From Flavihumibacter sp. UBA7668 (GTDB lineage: Bacteria > Bacteroidota > Bacteroidia > Chitinophagales > Chitinophagaceae): 64,000 nucleotides of DNA. Both the position numbers and the translations under genes were made by a program. Numbering within the stretch: the first letter of the stretch is position 1; the number at the start of each line of letters is the position of its first letter. The stretch is from contig NZ_DLHM01000005.1 of assembly GCF_002483205.1 (NCBI RefSeq), positions 1-64,000 on the forward strand, in the 5' to 3' direction. A model generated the notes under the pieces. That model was not told the DNA's origin. It did no database searches and was given only the letters and a program-made list of their open reading frames with translations. Positions 15,820 to 23,789 of this stretch are shown piece by piece.

Positions 15820-15862
15820 ATACAGGGCATTCGCGAAGTATACCTAAGCGTTGCACCGTAGA

Positions 15863-15891
15863 AAAAAAGCCACTTTTTGAGTGGCTTTTTT
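15863..15891. terminator. Bidirectional terminator
   Basis: AAAAAAGCCACT and AGTGGCTTTTTT pair around a short T-rich loop, with A- and T-runs on either side. It serves both the DUF892 gene (plus) and the DJ-1/PfpI gene ending at 15912 (minus). Confidence 0.85.
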
Positions 15892-15911
15892 GTGTTTGAG
15901 AATACCGCCTG

Positions 15912-16448
15912 TCATGCGTGTATACCTTCTTTGATTTCTTCTACCAATTTCTTATTGAATGCCGGAAGATCTTCGGGAGTACGACTGGTAACCAGCCCAT
16001 TGTCTACTACCACTTCTTCATCCAGCCATTTTGCACCGGCGTTTTTCAGATCTATTTTGATGGCAGCTACTGAAGTAAGGGTACGTCCATTAACCACCTG
16101 CGCATTGATCAAAACCTGAGGCCCGTGACAAATGGCTGCAACCGGTTTATTTTGATCGAAAAAGCCTCTCACAAAATTCAACGCGTCTTTATTGGTGCGT
16201 AATTGATCCGGATTGATAACACCGCCTGGCAGTACCAGTGCGTCATAATCGGAAGCAGACACCTGATTTAACTGCGTATCTACTTTATACTCACCGCCCC
16301 ATCCGGTTTTTGCCCATGCTTTGATGGGATCCATTTCCGGACTTACTATGTGTACCGTCCACCCCTGCTTTTCCATATGCTCCTTTGGCGACTTTAATTC
16401 ACTTTCTTCAAATCCGTGGGTAGCCAGGATCGCAATTTTCTTGTCCAT
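15912..16448 (-). CDS. DJ-1/PfpI family amidotransferase-like protein
   Basis: A protein of about 178 residues of the DJ-1/PfpI superfamily, likely a general-stress glyoxalase, deglycase or protease-like protein. It starts MDKKIAILATHGFEESEL, with the catalytic Glu region. The nucleophile elbow AAICHGPQVLI carries Cys followed by His, and ALVLPGGVINPDQLR is the family's strand. The ATG at 16448 is chosen because the frame upstream encodes no family sequence. Its role is probably protective, as with neighbouring ferritin-like and YceI proteins. Confidence 0.92.
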   Translation of the reverse strand: MDKKIAILATHGFEESELKSPKEHMEKQGWTVHIVSPEMDPIKAWAKTGWGGEYKVDTQLNQVSASDYDALVLPGGVINPDQLRTNKDALNFVRGFFDQNKPVAAICHGPQVLINAQVVNGRTLTSVAAIKIDLKNAGAKWLDEEVVVDNGLVTSRTPEDLPAFNKKLVEEIKEGIHA

Positions 16449-16622
16449 GAGAATAAGTTTTAAAATGTTTATTGATTCTTTTATCTGGTAAAAGAATTGT
16501 GCCGCCCGGAGTTTCGAAGATCTTGAACGTAGTGGTTCCTCCATTCGGGGTGTTTTTACACGCCTGTCCCGATTATATCTCTGGTGGCTGAATTATTGCA
16601 TACCTACATAAAACGATTATTT

Positions 16623-17066
16623 ATGAAAAAGCAATTATTTACCCTATTCCTGGTGACTGGAATGGCACTGGGACTTAGTGCGCAGGAAACTGTTCAGGAG
16701 AAGGATCTTCCAGCCGGAATTCAAACCAGTTTTAAATCTCAGTTTGCGGGTGCCAGCGGGGCCGAATGGATGATGAAAGATGGCACCTATAAAGTTCATT
16801 TTAAAAGCAATGAATTGAAGCACATGGCTTCCTTCGATAAAGATGGCAACCTGACTTCAAAGGGAGTTGAAATTAAAGAAACTGAATTACCGGGTGCAAT
16901 CAGCTCGGCAGTAAGCAGTTCTCACAATGGCCGGAAAATTGAAGAAATATATAAAATCGAAAAGGGTGGAGTAACCAGTTATATGGTTAAGCTTACTGGC
17001 GAACCCAAAACAAAACTGATGTATTCTGCAGACGGACAACTTGTTAAAGACAAATCAGGCAATTGA
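16623..17066 (+). CDS. Secreted PepSY-like protein
   Basis: A small secreted protein of 147 residues. A signal peptide (MKKQLFTLFLVTGMALGLSA) is followed by two PepSY-like (DUF2874) repeats: FKSQFAGASGAEWMMKDGTY... and AVSSSHNGRKIEEIYKIEKG. This fold is common in exported Bacteroidota proteins and resembles beta-lactamase-inhibitor folds; the binding partner is not known. The ATG at 16623 starts the signal peptide. It ends at a terminator shared with the convergent acetyltransferase. Confidence 0.85.
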   Translation: MKKQLFTLFLVTGMALGLSAQETVQEKDLPAGIQTSFKSQFAGASGAEWMMKDGTYKVHFKSNELKHMASFDKDGNLTSKGVEIKETELPGAISSAVSSSHNGRKIEEIYKIEKGGVTSYMVKLTGEPKTKLMYSADGQLVKDKSGN

Positions 17067-17082
17067 TTTAGTGATGGATTTT

Positions 17083-17107
17083 AAAAAGGGGCGTTAAGCC
17101 CCTTTTT
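17083..17107. terminator. Bidirectional terminator
   Basis: AAAAAGGGGC-GTTAA-GCCCCTTTTT has a perfect 10-bp stem. It overlaps the last codons of the minus-strand acetyltransferase (17094) and follows the plus-strand PepSY gene. Confidence 0.85.
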
Positions 17108-17666
17108 TCATACAATACAATTCATATCCAAAGTTTAAAGAGGCATATATAGTAAATCCATGGCTTTCATACCAGGGGATATTTTTCTTCGTGGAAGTTT
17201 CCAGATAAACGGGTCTTCCCTTCTGCAGTGCTTCTTCCAATATTTTCTTCAACAAACGCGTACCAATACCTTTACCCTGTTCAGCAGGGTCCACTCCAAT
17301 AAACCAGAGATAAATAAAAGGTGTGGAGGGGTGTATTTTTTTTATACGCGCTTCCCTATCCAGGGTCTTTTTCAGATGGGTGATGCCGATAACTGAAATG
17401 GCAAGGCGCAGGTCAAGCAGTATAGAATGAATCGTGGTTTTTTTCTTTTCGGGGAATAGAAGTAAGGCGCAGGCCTTCCTGTCTTCACTTAAATAGACTT
17501 CACCAAAGAGGGTGCAATAATCAACCGAATATGCCATCAGTTTCCTGATCAGTTCGGGCCTAGTTGCGTTTTTTCCAAGTAAGAAATGAATGCTCTTGTT
17601 TTCCCGGAAGCTTTTGAAAAGAATATCAATAATCAACTCTTTGTCCGCTGAACTGGCTTTGTTCAT
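17094..17666 (-). CDS. GNAT family N-acetyltransferase
   Basis: A 190-residue GNAT acetyltransferase. The acetyl-CoA loop is GVDPAEQGKGIGTRLLKKIL, and the C-terminal part YLETSTKKNIPWYESHGF is typical. The acceptor is unknown. The -7 box TATCTTTG (17678-17671) lies only four bases before the ATG, so the mRNA should have almost no leader. Confidence 0.9.
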   Translation of the reverse strand: MNKASSADKELIIDILFKSFRENKSIHFLLGKNATRPELIRKLMAYSVDYCTLFGEVYLSEDRKACALLLFPEKKKTTIHSILLDLRLAISVIGITHLKKTLDREARIKKIHPSTPFIYLWFIGVDPAEQGKGIGTRLLKKILEEALQKGRPVYLETSTKKNIPWYESHGFTIYASLNFGYELYCMKKGA

Positions 17667-17670
17667 AAAA

Positions 17671-17678
17671 CAAAGATA
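17671..17678 (-). promoter_or_regulatory. Promoter box of a leaderless gene
   Basis: CAAAGATA (minus: TATCTTTG) is a perfect TAnnTTTG box four bases upstream of the ATG at 17666. Confidence 0.6.
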
Positions 17679-17707
17679 GGCCGGGTACGTATAGAGTAGT
17701 TGGTTGT

Positions 17708-18085
17708 TTAAACCATTTGGGATTTAATTTTATTTTTATAAACATAAGATACAGCCAGTATTAATAATACTACTATAGGCATAATTATATATTCAATATT
17801 GCCATCAACTACCGCATGGCTGATTGTTGCGAAGATCAGATTAAAGGTTAATCCTGCATAGGCCCATTCTTTGATTTTATCTGGCGTACTTTGTACGGTA
17901 ATGGCAATAACCCCCAGTATTTTGCAGATAATTAATACATAAGCAAAATAATCAGGATAGCCCAATGGCTTGGTACCGGCAGTGGCAAATTCGGGAGCAA
18001 ATAATAAAGTGCCCAGAGGCATCAGGCCTTCCCATAACAGAATAATACTTGTTGCTATCCAGAAAATAAGTTTGTTCTTTTTCAT
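17708..18085 (-). CDS. DoxX-like membrane protein
   Basis: A four-helix inner-membrane protein of about 125 residues of the DoxX-like family. Helices are at about 6-25 (FWIATSIILLWEGLMPLGTLLF), 45-65 (YFAYVLIICKILGVIAITV), 75-93 and 100-116. The ATG at 18085 (MKKNKLIFW) is preferred over one 33 bases upstream. Its partner enzyme is unknown. It is monocistronic, with TTTG boxes upstream. Confidence 0.85.
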   Translation of the reverse strand: MKKNKLIFWIATSIILLWEGLMPLGTLLFAPEFATAGTKPLGYPDYFAYVLIICKILGVIAITVQSTPDKIKEWAYAGLTFNLIFATISHAVVDGNIEYIIMPIVVLLILAVSYVYKNKIKSQMV

Positions 18086-18228
18086 TTGACTGTTTTTTGA
18101 GTTATGTTGATAGGTCAAAGATGCAATGAAAAAGAAAGGCAGGTGTTGTATGAAAACGACAAGTTGGGGGGTGAATTCTGCCAGATTAATTTTGCGTAGT
18201 CTTTATTCTGTCTGGTATAAACCGTGAT

Positions 18229-19350
18229 CTAGTTGTTGAAGATGTCTACATATTTTTTGTAGAAAAATGTTTTCCCATATTTTTCAGTTTCACTCCTGGG
18301 TTGTAAGATATCCAGTTCAATAAATCGATCTATTACTTTTTGAGCACCGGTTCTGGTATATTTCATAATCCTGGCGGCTGAAGCAGAGGTAACCAATGGC
18401 GTTTTAAAGAGGCTTTGCAGCAATACAACCCCACTGGTTGCTTCTCGCTTTCCAAGCGCCTGGATTTTTCTCATATCAGTTTCAATTAACGAAGTGATTT
18501 TTTTTGAAGTTTCGATACTTTCATTAGCTGTTTCGATGACAGCATCTAAAAAGAAATTAAGCCATTCGTTCACCTGATTGTTATGGTAACCATCTAATTT
18601 TTGATAATACAACTGTTGGTGTTTTTTGAAATAACTCGAAAGAAATAATACAGGTTTTTCCAGGATTTGTCTCTGATATAGAAAAAGTGAAATTATTAAT
18701 CTTCCTGTTCTTCCATTTCCATCAAGAAACGGGTGAATTGTTTCAAATTGCGCATGAGTAAGTGCCGCATGAACGATAGGAATGATATCTGTCCTATGGA
18801 TAAATACCCCCAAATCAGTCAGAGCTTTCTGCATATCTTCAGTTGTCGGAGGAACATAAGCTGCATTTTGCAAATTTGTTCCGCCAATCCAATTTTGTGA
18901 ACGCCTAAATTCGCCTGGATCAGAAAAATGGGACGAACGTGCGTTTGTCATGAGCTCTTTGTGTAGTTCTCTTATAAAACGCAGTGAAATAGGAAAATCG
19001 GTTAATCGGGCAATTCCATAATTAAGGGCCTTTATGTAAAATAATATATCGTCAGCGTCTGTTTCATGGCTCTGAAATCCGGCCTCCAGCTCCAGCGCAT
19101 CCATCATGGTGGCCTTGGTACCTTCTATCTGAGCCGAATAAGTGGCGTCTTTTAGAATATACATTGAAATAAAAAAATTTGCATAAGGTAACGTGTGTGT
19201 GATGCCGTCCAACTTTCCAATTAACCTTTCAGCTGTCGCTGCTTTGGCTATTATTTCCGGGGATAAGTGCAATATTTCTTCCGTTGGGAATGATGCAGGA
19301 ACAAAGCTTTTATACCCTCCTGTATTTTGTAAAATTTGTCCAATTGACAT
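18229..19350 (-). CDS. Fic protein with C-terminal helix-turn-helix (class II)
   Basis: A 373-residue Fic protein, the third in this window. The N-terminal inhibitory motif SAQIEG precedes the core, followed by TKATMMDALELEA. The catalytic loop HPFLDGNGRTGR starts at about residue 206, and the C-terminal winged helix is VTSASAARIMKYTRTGAQKV. It is a likely AMP-transferring enzyme with a DNA-binding tail. Upstream, a perfect TATCTTTG box is flanked by three half-sites of an AGTTTGCTTT motif. It is separated from the integrative element by only about 145 bases but lies outside its att repeat. Confidence 0.92.
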   Translation of the reverse strand: MSIGQILQNTGGYKSFVPASFPTEEILHLSPEIIAKAATAERLIGKLDGITHTLPYANFFISMYILKDATYSAQIEGTKATMMDALELEAGFQSHETDADDILFYIKALNYGIARLTDFPISLRFIRELHKELMTNARSSHFSDPGEFRRSQNWIGGTNLQNAAYVPPTTEDMQKALTDLGVFIHRTDIIPIVHAALTHAQFETIHPFLDGNGRTGRLIISLFLYQRQILEKPVLFLSSYFKKHQQLYYQKLDGYHNNQVNEWLNFFLDAVIETANESIETSKKITSLIETDMRKIQALGKREATSGVVLLQSLFKTPLVTSASAARIMKYTRTGAQKVIDRFIELDILQPRSETEKYGKTFFYKKYVDIFNN

Positions 19351-19370
19351 AAATGAGGCAGAATTAAAAA

Positions 19371-19441
19371 TTAGTTTGCTTTTCGTGTTTAAAAGATACT
19401 AAAATCAAAGATAGTTGCTTTTGGTCTATGAAAGCAAACTA
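19371..19441. promoter_or_regulatory. Promoter and repeated operator half-sites of Fic gene 3
   Basis: The minus-strand -7 box TATCTTTG (19413-19406) has a TTTG -33 element at 19438-19435. TAGTTGCTTTT (19412-19422) and AAAGCAAACTA (19431-19441) form an imperfect inverted repeat covering the promoter. A third half-site, TTAGTTTGCTTTTC, lies at 19371-19384 between promoter and gene. Confidence 0.55.
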
Positions 19442-19494
19442 AAATAGATGTTAGTTGTCATTATTATTTGTACCGACGATTAAAAAAGAGCTGA

Positions 19495-19536
19495 CTCCCC
19501 CTGCTGGACTCGAACCAGCGACCCTCTGATTAACAG
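19495..19536. repeat. Left attachment site (tRNA-Asn 3' fragment)
   Basis: This stretch is identical over 42 bases to 23524-23565. It begins CTCCCCCTGCTGG and ends CTGATTAACAG, covering the tRNA from the anticodon arm to the 3' end. Confidence 0.9.
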
Positions 19537-19662
19537 CTGCGAAAATGTCTTAATCAGGTCAAATCAGGGTTAACTTGGATTAACTTAACTGTTTAAATAT
19601 CAATCGTTTATTGTTTTTTGGCTAATTTGGTTGAAGCCCTCTAAAGGCACTTTAACGGGACT

Positions 19663-19684
19663 TTGCTGGCAAATTGTTGGCAAA
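19663..19684 (+). repeat. Left arm-type integrase site
   Basis: Tandem 11-mers TTGCTGGCAAA and TTGTTGGCAAA, repeated without change at 23454-23475. Such paired sites just inside both att sites are expected for arm binding by a tyrosine integrase N-terminal domain. Confidence 0.55.
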
Positions 19685-19729
19685 TTTTGGAGGTCGGAGA
19701 GCCATTGTGAACCTGAAAATTTAGTCAAG

Positions 19730-21058
19730 ATGTTATTGAGTATTTCAATCAGCCTGGACACTCGCCGGGCTAAAAAAACGGGAAAGTTACCGGTGAAGCT
19801 GCTGGCAATTTTTAATCGCAAACCTCGCCGCTATCAGACGGTTTACGACTTGATCGAGGAAGAATTCAAGGCTTTGTCCTCTAGGCAAAAATCAGAGTGC
19901 CTGAAAAAGATGCAAGAAACCCTCAAGCAATTGTAGTGTAATGCCGAGGAAGCTGCGGCAGGATTGCAGCCATTCACGTTTGAAGGTTTCGAGAAAGCGT
20001 TCATCCTAAACAATCCCTCTTTTCACCAGCGGAAGGCGATCAAAGGGGTAGCTGAACTTGATAACCACCCTTTCAACAAGGTGATGTATGATAAACGCTT
20101 CCCTATTTTCCGGTTGCCTAAGCCCGAGCCAGACACGATCTTGGCGGTATTCCTATTTTATATCAGCAAACTTTTGAACGAGCACCGCATCCGGACGGCT
20201 GTCCTTTACCAGACAACGTACAATATTCTCCCCCGCTTCAGCGGTAATGTACGGTTCGTTGATATTTATGTTATCTATCTGAAGCGTTTCGAGGCCTGGA
20301 TGCTGGAGCATGAATATTCTACGACTACAGTCGGTATTTACACCCGTTGCCTGCGTGCCGCCTTTAATGAGGCCATTTTCCAGGGAATCATTAAGCGGGA
20401 GAACTGTTATCCATTTGGCCGGAGGCTTTATCAACCGCTATCTTCCTGGAATATCAAAAAAGCGCTGACGCTGGAGGATGTGATTAAGATATATTATTAT
20501 CAGCCCGAAAATGAGCGGGAACGGAAGGCGAAGGACTTTTGGTTGTTTTCTTACCTGGCGAATGGAATCAATCCTACTGATATCATGCATCTTAAATACA
20601 GGAATATCGACGGTGATTATCTCGTTTTCGAGCGGGCCAACACAGTGAACTCTACAAGACTTGATCCCCGCCCCATCACGGTATTTATTTCGGAGGATAT
20701 GCAGCGGATTATTAACTACTGGGAGAATAAAGATAAGCGCCCGGAGAATTACATTTTCCCATGGATTGAGCATAATGCTACTCCTTTGCGGCAGGTAGAG
20801 TTGTGTGAATTGTTTGTCCAGGCTATCAATGACTGGATGCGAAAGATTGGGAAAAAGCTGGGTATTGAGAAAAGTGTTTCTACTTATGTTGCCAGGCACA
20901 CTTTCTCTACGATCATGAAGCGGTCGGGCGTCAGCACGGAGTATATCCAGGAATCGCTTGGTCATACCAGTATTAAAACGACGGAGAGCTACCTTGATAG
21001 TTTTGGGAAAACAATAAAGAAAGAGTACGCCAGCCGTCTCACTGCTTTTAAGATTTAA
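19730..21058 (+). pseudogene. Tyrosine integrase interrupted by one amber codon
   Basis: A Bacteroidota-type site-specific tyrosine recombinase, about 442 codons long if one TAG (19934-19936) is read through. The N-terminal arm-binding domain (MLLSISISLDTRRAKKTGKL, ATG at 19730) and the rest stay in one frame: after KKMQETLKQL comes the stop, then CNAEEAAAGLQPFTFEGFEK as in relatives. The catalytic part shows WLFSYLANGINPTDIMHLKY, ARHTFSTIMKR and ESLGHTSIKTTESYLDSF with the Tyr nucleophile. Reinitiation downstream (the next frame portion starts near 19964) could give a protein without the arm domain, so activity may be lost or altered. It is the element's own integrase, reading away from the left att site. 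Confidence 0.85.
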
Positions 21059-21123
21059 TGGAGTATATTTTTTATTATTGTAAATGTTCCTGCAATAGTT
21101 GGAAAAGTAGTAAATAGGTTGTT

Positions 21124-22155
21124 ATGAATGATTTAACTAATAGCAGCGTTCACCGGAAAAACATTCTGAATAACAGATTAGCATTAACTGAACTCTACAA
21201 AGAGGTTGCCGTACCGGGAATCATGTTTGATGGAAAATACAGGTTTACCAAGAAGCAGCTTGTAGATTTTTTTCAGGTAGATGAACGCACAATCGAAAGA
21301 CTTATTGAGAATAATTTAAGTGAAATAGTGGAGAATGGGTATGAAGTGCTTCAATATAACTCATTGAGAACGTTCAAATTACAGAAGGTCGGCGACATTA
21401 ATGTCGCCGACCTTCCAGAGCTTGGGATTGATAAGTTCGCAGCAAGTTTAGCAGTGTTTACATTTAAAGCCTTCCTTAATATTGGAATGCTGCTTACCGA
21501 AAGCGAAAACGCAAGACTCCTTCGGGCATTGATACTAGATATTGTTATTGACGTCCTAAATAAAAAAACCGGCGGTAATACTAAATATATTAATCAAAGG
21601 GAGGAGGAATTTGTATCGAGTGCAATCAGAGAGTATAATTACAGGCAAAGCTTTACAAATGCATTAGACGTATGTATTGAACCTAGCAAATTTAAATATG
21701 CGCAACTTACTGATAAAATATATAAAGCAATTTTTAAAGAAAATGCCAAAGAATACAGACAGATTTTGAATTTGAAGGCTAAGGAAAGTGTTCGTGCAAC
21801 TATGTATAGTGAAGTTCTTGACTTAATAGCTGGCTACGAAAATGGATTCGCGGATTTGCTATCAAAAGAGAAGGAGAAATTGGGAAGAAGACTTCGTTTA
21901 TCAGAGGCAAATATTTTATTCACTTCATTCGCTGAGTCCAACAATCCTTTATTAACACCTCTGATCGAAAAGGCACGCAGCCTCATGGCTAGTAGGGACA
22001 TGGCATTTAGAGATGCATTACATGAGAAGCTGAAGAACTACATCACACATTTAAACGCCGAAGAATTTGACAAGTTTCTAGGTGAAAGAAGTATGGCATT
22101 AGAAGAACGACTCAAAGAGAATATAGATGTATTCAAACGTTTAAAAGATCGTTAG
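21124..22155 (+). CDS. DNA-binding protein paired with a Doc-like toxin
   Basis: A 343-residue protein, not confidently named. Residues about 38-65 (FDGKYRFTKKQLVDFFQVDE) resemble the helix-turn-helix start of RhuM-like DNA-binding proteins, where a regulator domain checks for a partner site. The rest is helical, with KEKEKLGRRLRLSEANILF and a C-terminal charged region. It ends one base before the Doc-like gene, so the two are translationally coupled. The position suggests an antitoxin or regulator of the toxin, but that is inferred from context only. It is much larger than the usual Phd antitoxin. Confidence 0.65.
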   Translation: MNDLTNSSVHRKNILNNRLALTELYKEVAVPGIMFDGKYRFTKKQLVDFFQVDERTIERLIENNLSEIVENGYEVLQYNSLRTFKLQKVGDINVADLPELGIDKFAASLAVFTFKAFLNIGMLLTESENARLLRALILDIVIDVLNKKTGGNTKYINQREEEFVSSAIREYNYRQSFTNALDVCIEPSKFKYAQLTDKIYKAIFKENAKEYRQILNLKAKESVRATMYSEVLDLIAGYENGFADLLSKEKEKLGRRLRLSEANILFTSFAESNNPLLTPLIEKARSLMASRDMAFRDALHEKLKNYITHLNAEEFDKFLGERSMALEERLKENIDVFKRLKDR

Positions 22156-22156
22156 T

Positions 22157-22624
22157 ATGGCTTTACAGTACTTTGACTTAGCCCATGCGCGTAGAACTCA
22201 TGCGTTTATTATTGAAGAATCTGGTGGCCATCATGGCGAAAGGGATATTGATTTAATATCCAGTATTCTTGAACATATCCAGAATGACGATTACTATCCA
22301 GATTTCGAATGCAAGATTACGCACCTGGTTTTTTCGGTCAACAAAAGCCACGCATTCACAGATGGCAATAAAAGAACAAGTATTGCCTTGGGCGCCTACT
22401 TTTTAGAAATAAACGGGCTTGACTTCTTGGTTTCGAGATTTATCATTGAAATGGAGAATATTGCTGTACATGTTGCAGATAATAGAGTTGACAAAGAGTT
22501 GTTACAGGAAATAATAACATCGATTGTAAATGAGCCTGAATTTTGTGAGGAGTTAAAAATAAAAATTCTGGATGCAATAGGTACGGCCGACCATACTGGG
22601 GCATTGGGGGATGGCCCGTATTAA
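22157..22624 (+). CDS. Death-on-curing (Doc-like) Fic toxin
   Basis: A 155-residue stand-alone Fic-fold protein of the Doc family. The core HAFTDGNKRTS (residues 65-75) has Lys in place of the second Gly of ordinary Fic loops. This is the mark of Doc, which phosphorylates EF-Tu instead of adding AMP. The Fic-type His65 is present. Doc toxins are neutralised by the antitoxin encoded just upstream; here the upstream 343-residue DNA-binding protein takes that place. Start ATG 22157 is one base after the previous stop. Residues after about 130 are a charged tail not usual in Doc. It lies in the tRNA-Asn element and may help keep it in the population. Confidence 0.88.
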   Translation: MALQYFDLAHARRTHAFIIEESGGHHGERDIDLISSILEHIQNDDYYPDFECKITHLVFSVNKSHAFTDGNKRTSIALGAYFLEINGLDFLVSRFIIEMENIAVHVADNRVDKELLQEIITSIVNEPEFCEELKIKILDAIGTADHTGALGDGPY

Positions 22625-22672
22625 GCGGTTTATAACAATAGCAACATTATTGAGCAATAGTAACTTCCAGTT

Positions 22673-23359
22673 ATGCAGTCAAGTGTTACAAGAAACGCTT
22701 ATACACAGGAAATACATCCATGGAATTTCTTTATTCCTGATGGCGCAAATAAGTTGTTGCTAGGTACATTTCCTAACGAAGACATTATGCCTGTTACTAC
22801 GCTGGTATTACAAACGTCTACGTTTGTAGAGTGGCTGCAACGAGGGCTTCCGTTTGCAATGGTTACATGGCAACAAGCTCCTGTTCTTTATGATGCTGGC
22901 AGCATTGGTCGGGAAGTAATATGGGAGCCAAATGAAAAAAACAATAGCAATGAATCGACCAAACAGTGGGAAGAAGGACTAACTAAGGCCAAAGAATTTC
23001 TGGCAGGTTCAGAATTATACCGCATACGCAAACAGCACAAAATGGCGGCGTTTATGCTACACCAGTCGGCTGAACAGGCTTTGAGAACATTGCTCAAAGT
23101 GGGGACCGGATATCATGCCAATACTCACAGTATTGACCGGCTGCTCCGGTATGGTAGCCTGGTATCTTATCAACTATCATAACTATTTCCCCGACAAACA
23201 GAACAGGAAAAACGTTTGTTCGCGCTGCTGCAAAAAGCATATATAGATACGCGTTATAAAGAAGATTACAAGATTACCAATGATGAAATAATAACACTTA
23301 CCGGGAAAGTTAAGCGCATCCACGAAATATTATCAGAAGCGGGAGCGGGAATAAGATAA
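22673..23359 (+). pseudogene. Chimeric, interrupted NTase-HEPN gene
   Basis: The frame runs for 228 codons with one internal TAA (23180-23182). Residues about 13-33 (EIHPWNFFIPDGANKLLLGTFP) look like the start of a uracil-DNA-glycosylase-like protein. From residue 35 the sequence changes to the end of a nucleotidyltransferase-like domain (LVLQTSTFVEWLQRGLPF, VLYDAGS) and a HEPN domain (KMAAFMLHQSAEQALRTLL). After the stop the same frame goes on as FPRQTEQEKRLFALLQKAYI and YKEDYKITNDEI, the normal end of this HEPN family. It is therefore a fusion of two gene fragments that later acquired a nonsense codon. A 169-residue truncated product could still be made. Confidence 0.75.
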
Positions 23360-23453
23360 TATTTAATTGTTCTTTGCTTTGTTGAACGTCTTGCGTACAC
23401 GACTATCGTAAAAAATAAGTTAACTTAGATAACGACAAGCTCTTCGACCACCC

Positions 23454-23475
23454 TTGCTGGCAAATTGTTGGCAAA
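23454..23475 (+). repeat. Right arm-type integrase site
   Basis: An exact copy of the tandem 11-mer pair at 19663-19684, 48 bases inside the right att site. Confidence 0.55.
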
Positions 23476-23481
23476 AAATAA

Positions 23482-23505
23482 AATAGGTCACCGAAGTGAC
23501 CTATT
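23482..23505 (-). terminator. Terminator of tRNA-Asn with UUCG loop
   Basis: On the minus strand AATAGGTCAC-TTCG-GTGACCTATT has a perfect 10-bp stem closed by a C(UUCG)G tetraloop and followed by a T-rich run. It sits 18 bases past the tRNA 3' end and belongs to the inserted element, so the element brought its own terminator. Confidence 0.75.
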
Positions 23506-23523
23506 AAATGTTTGATAACCAAG

Positions 23524-23597
23524 CTCCCCCTGCTGGACTCGAACCAGCGACCCTCTGATTAACAGTCAGATGCTCTAACCAACTGAGCTAAGGAGGA
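23524..23597 (-). tRNA. tRNA-Asn (anticodon GTT)
   Basis: A 74-base tRNA. The acceptor stem is TCCTCCT/AGGGGGA with discriminator G, the D arm is TAGCTCAG...GGTTAGAGC, and the anticodon arm is TCTGA-CTGTTAA-TCAGA. The TPsiC arm holds GGTTCGAGTCC. CCA is not encoded. Its 3' half is the attachment site of the element at 19495-23565. Confidence 0.96.
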
Positions 23598-23789
23598 AGT
23601 TGCCCTTTTAAACCGGACCGGTTTCCCGTTTGGGGAGTGCAAAAATAGGGATTTTTGCATTGGTACAAAATTTTTAAAGGGAATTTTCACCCTCAATTTG
23701 TCAGTTCCTGTCATTTTTTACCCACCAATCGGCAATTTCCAAAAAGTCTGACCCCATATTCTAAGTAGTTTGCATATCAATTAGATAGG

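Larger units (their letters stand above)
19495..23565. mobile_element. Small decaying integrative element in tRNA-Asn
   Basis: A 42-bp direct repeat, identical to the 3' half of tRNA-Asn, occurs at 19495-19536 and at 23524-23565 inside the intact tRNA. This is the layout left by an integrase that targets a tRNA 3' end: the element supplies the new tRNA end, and the displaced fragment marks the far junction. In between are a tyrosine integrase with a nonsense codon, a DNA-binding protein, a Doc-like toxin and a broken NTase-HEPN gene. Two further motifs occur near both ends in direct orientation: GTTAACTT(G/A)GAT (19569-19584, 23419-23433) and the double TTG(C/T)TGGCAAA site. No transfer or replication genes are present, so it is probably stranded cargo. 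Confidence 0.85.

Noticed and set aside
19934..23182. Stop codon reassignment, because two genes in the element have single in-frame stops
   Set aside because: One stop is TAG and the other TAA, and neighbouring intact genes end normally with TAA, TAG and TGA; ordinary decay is enough.
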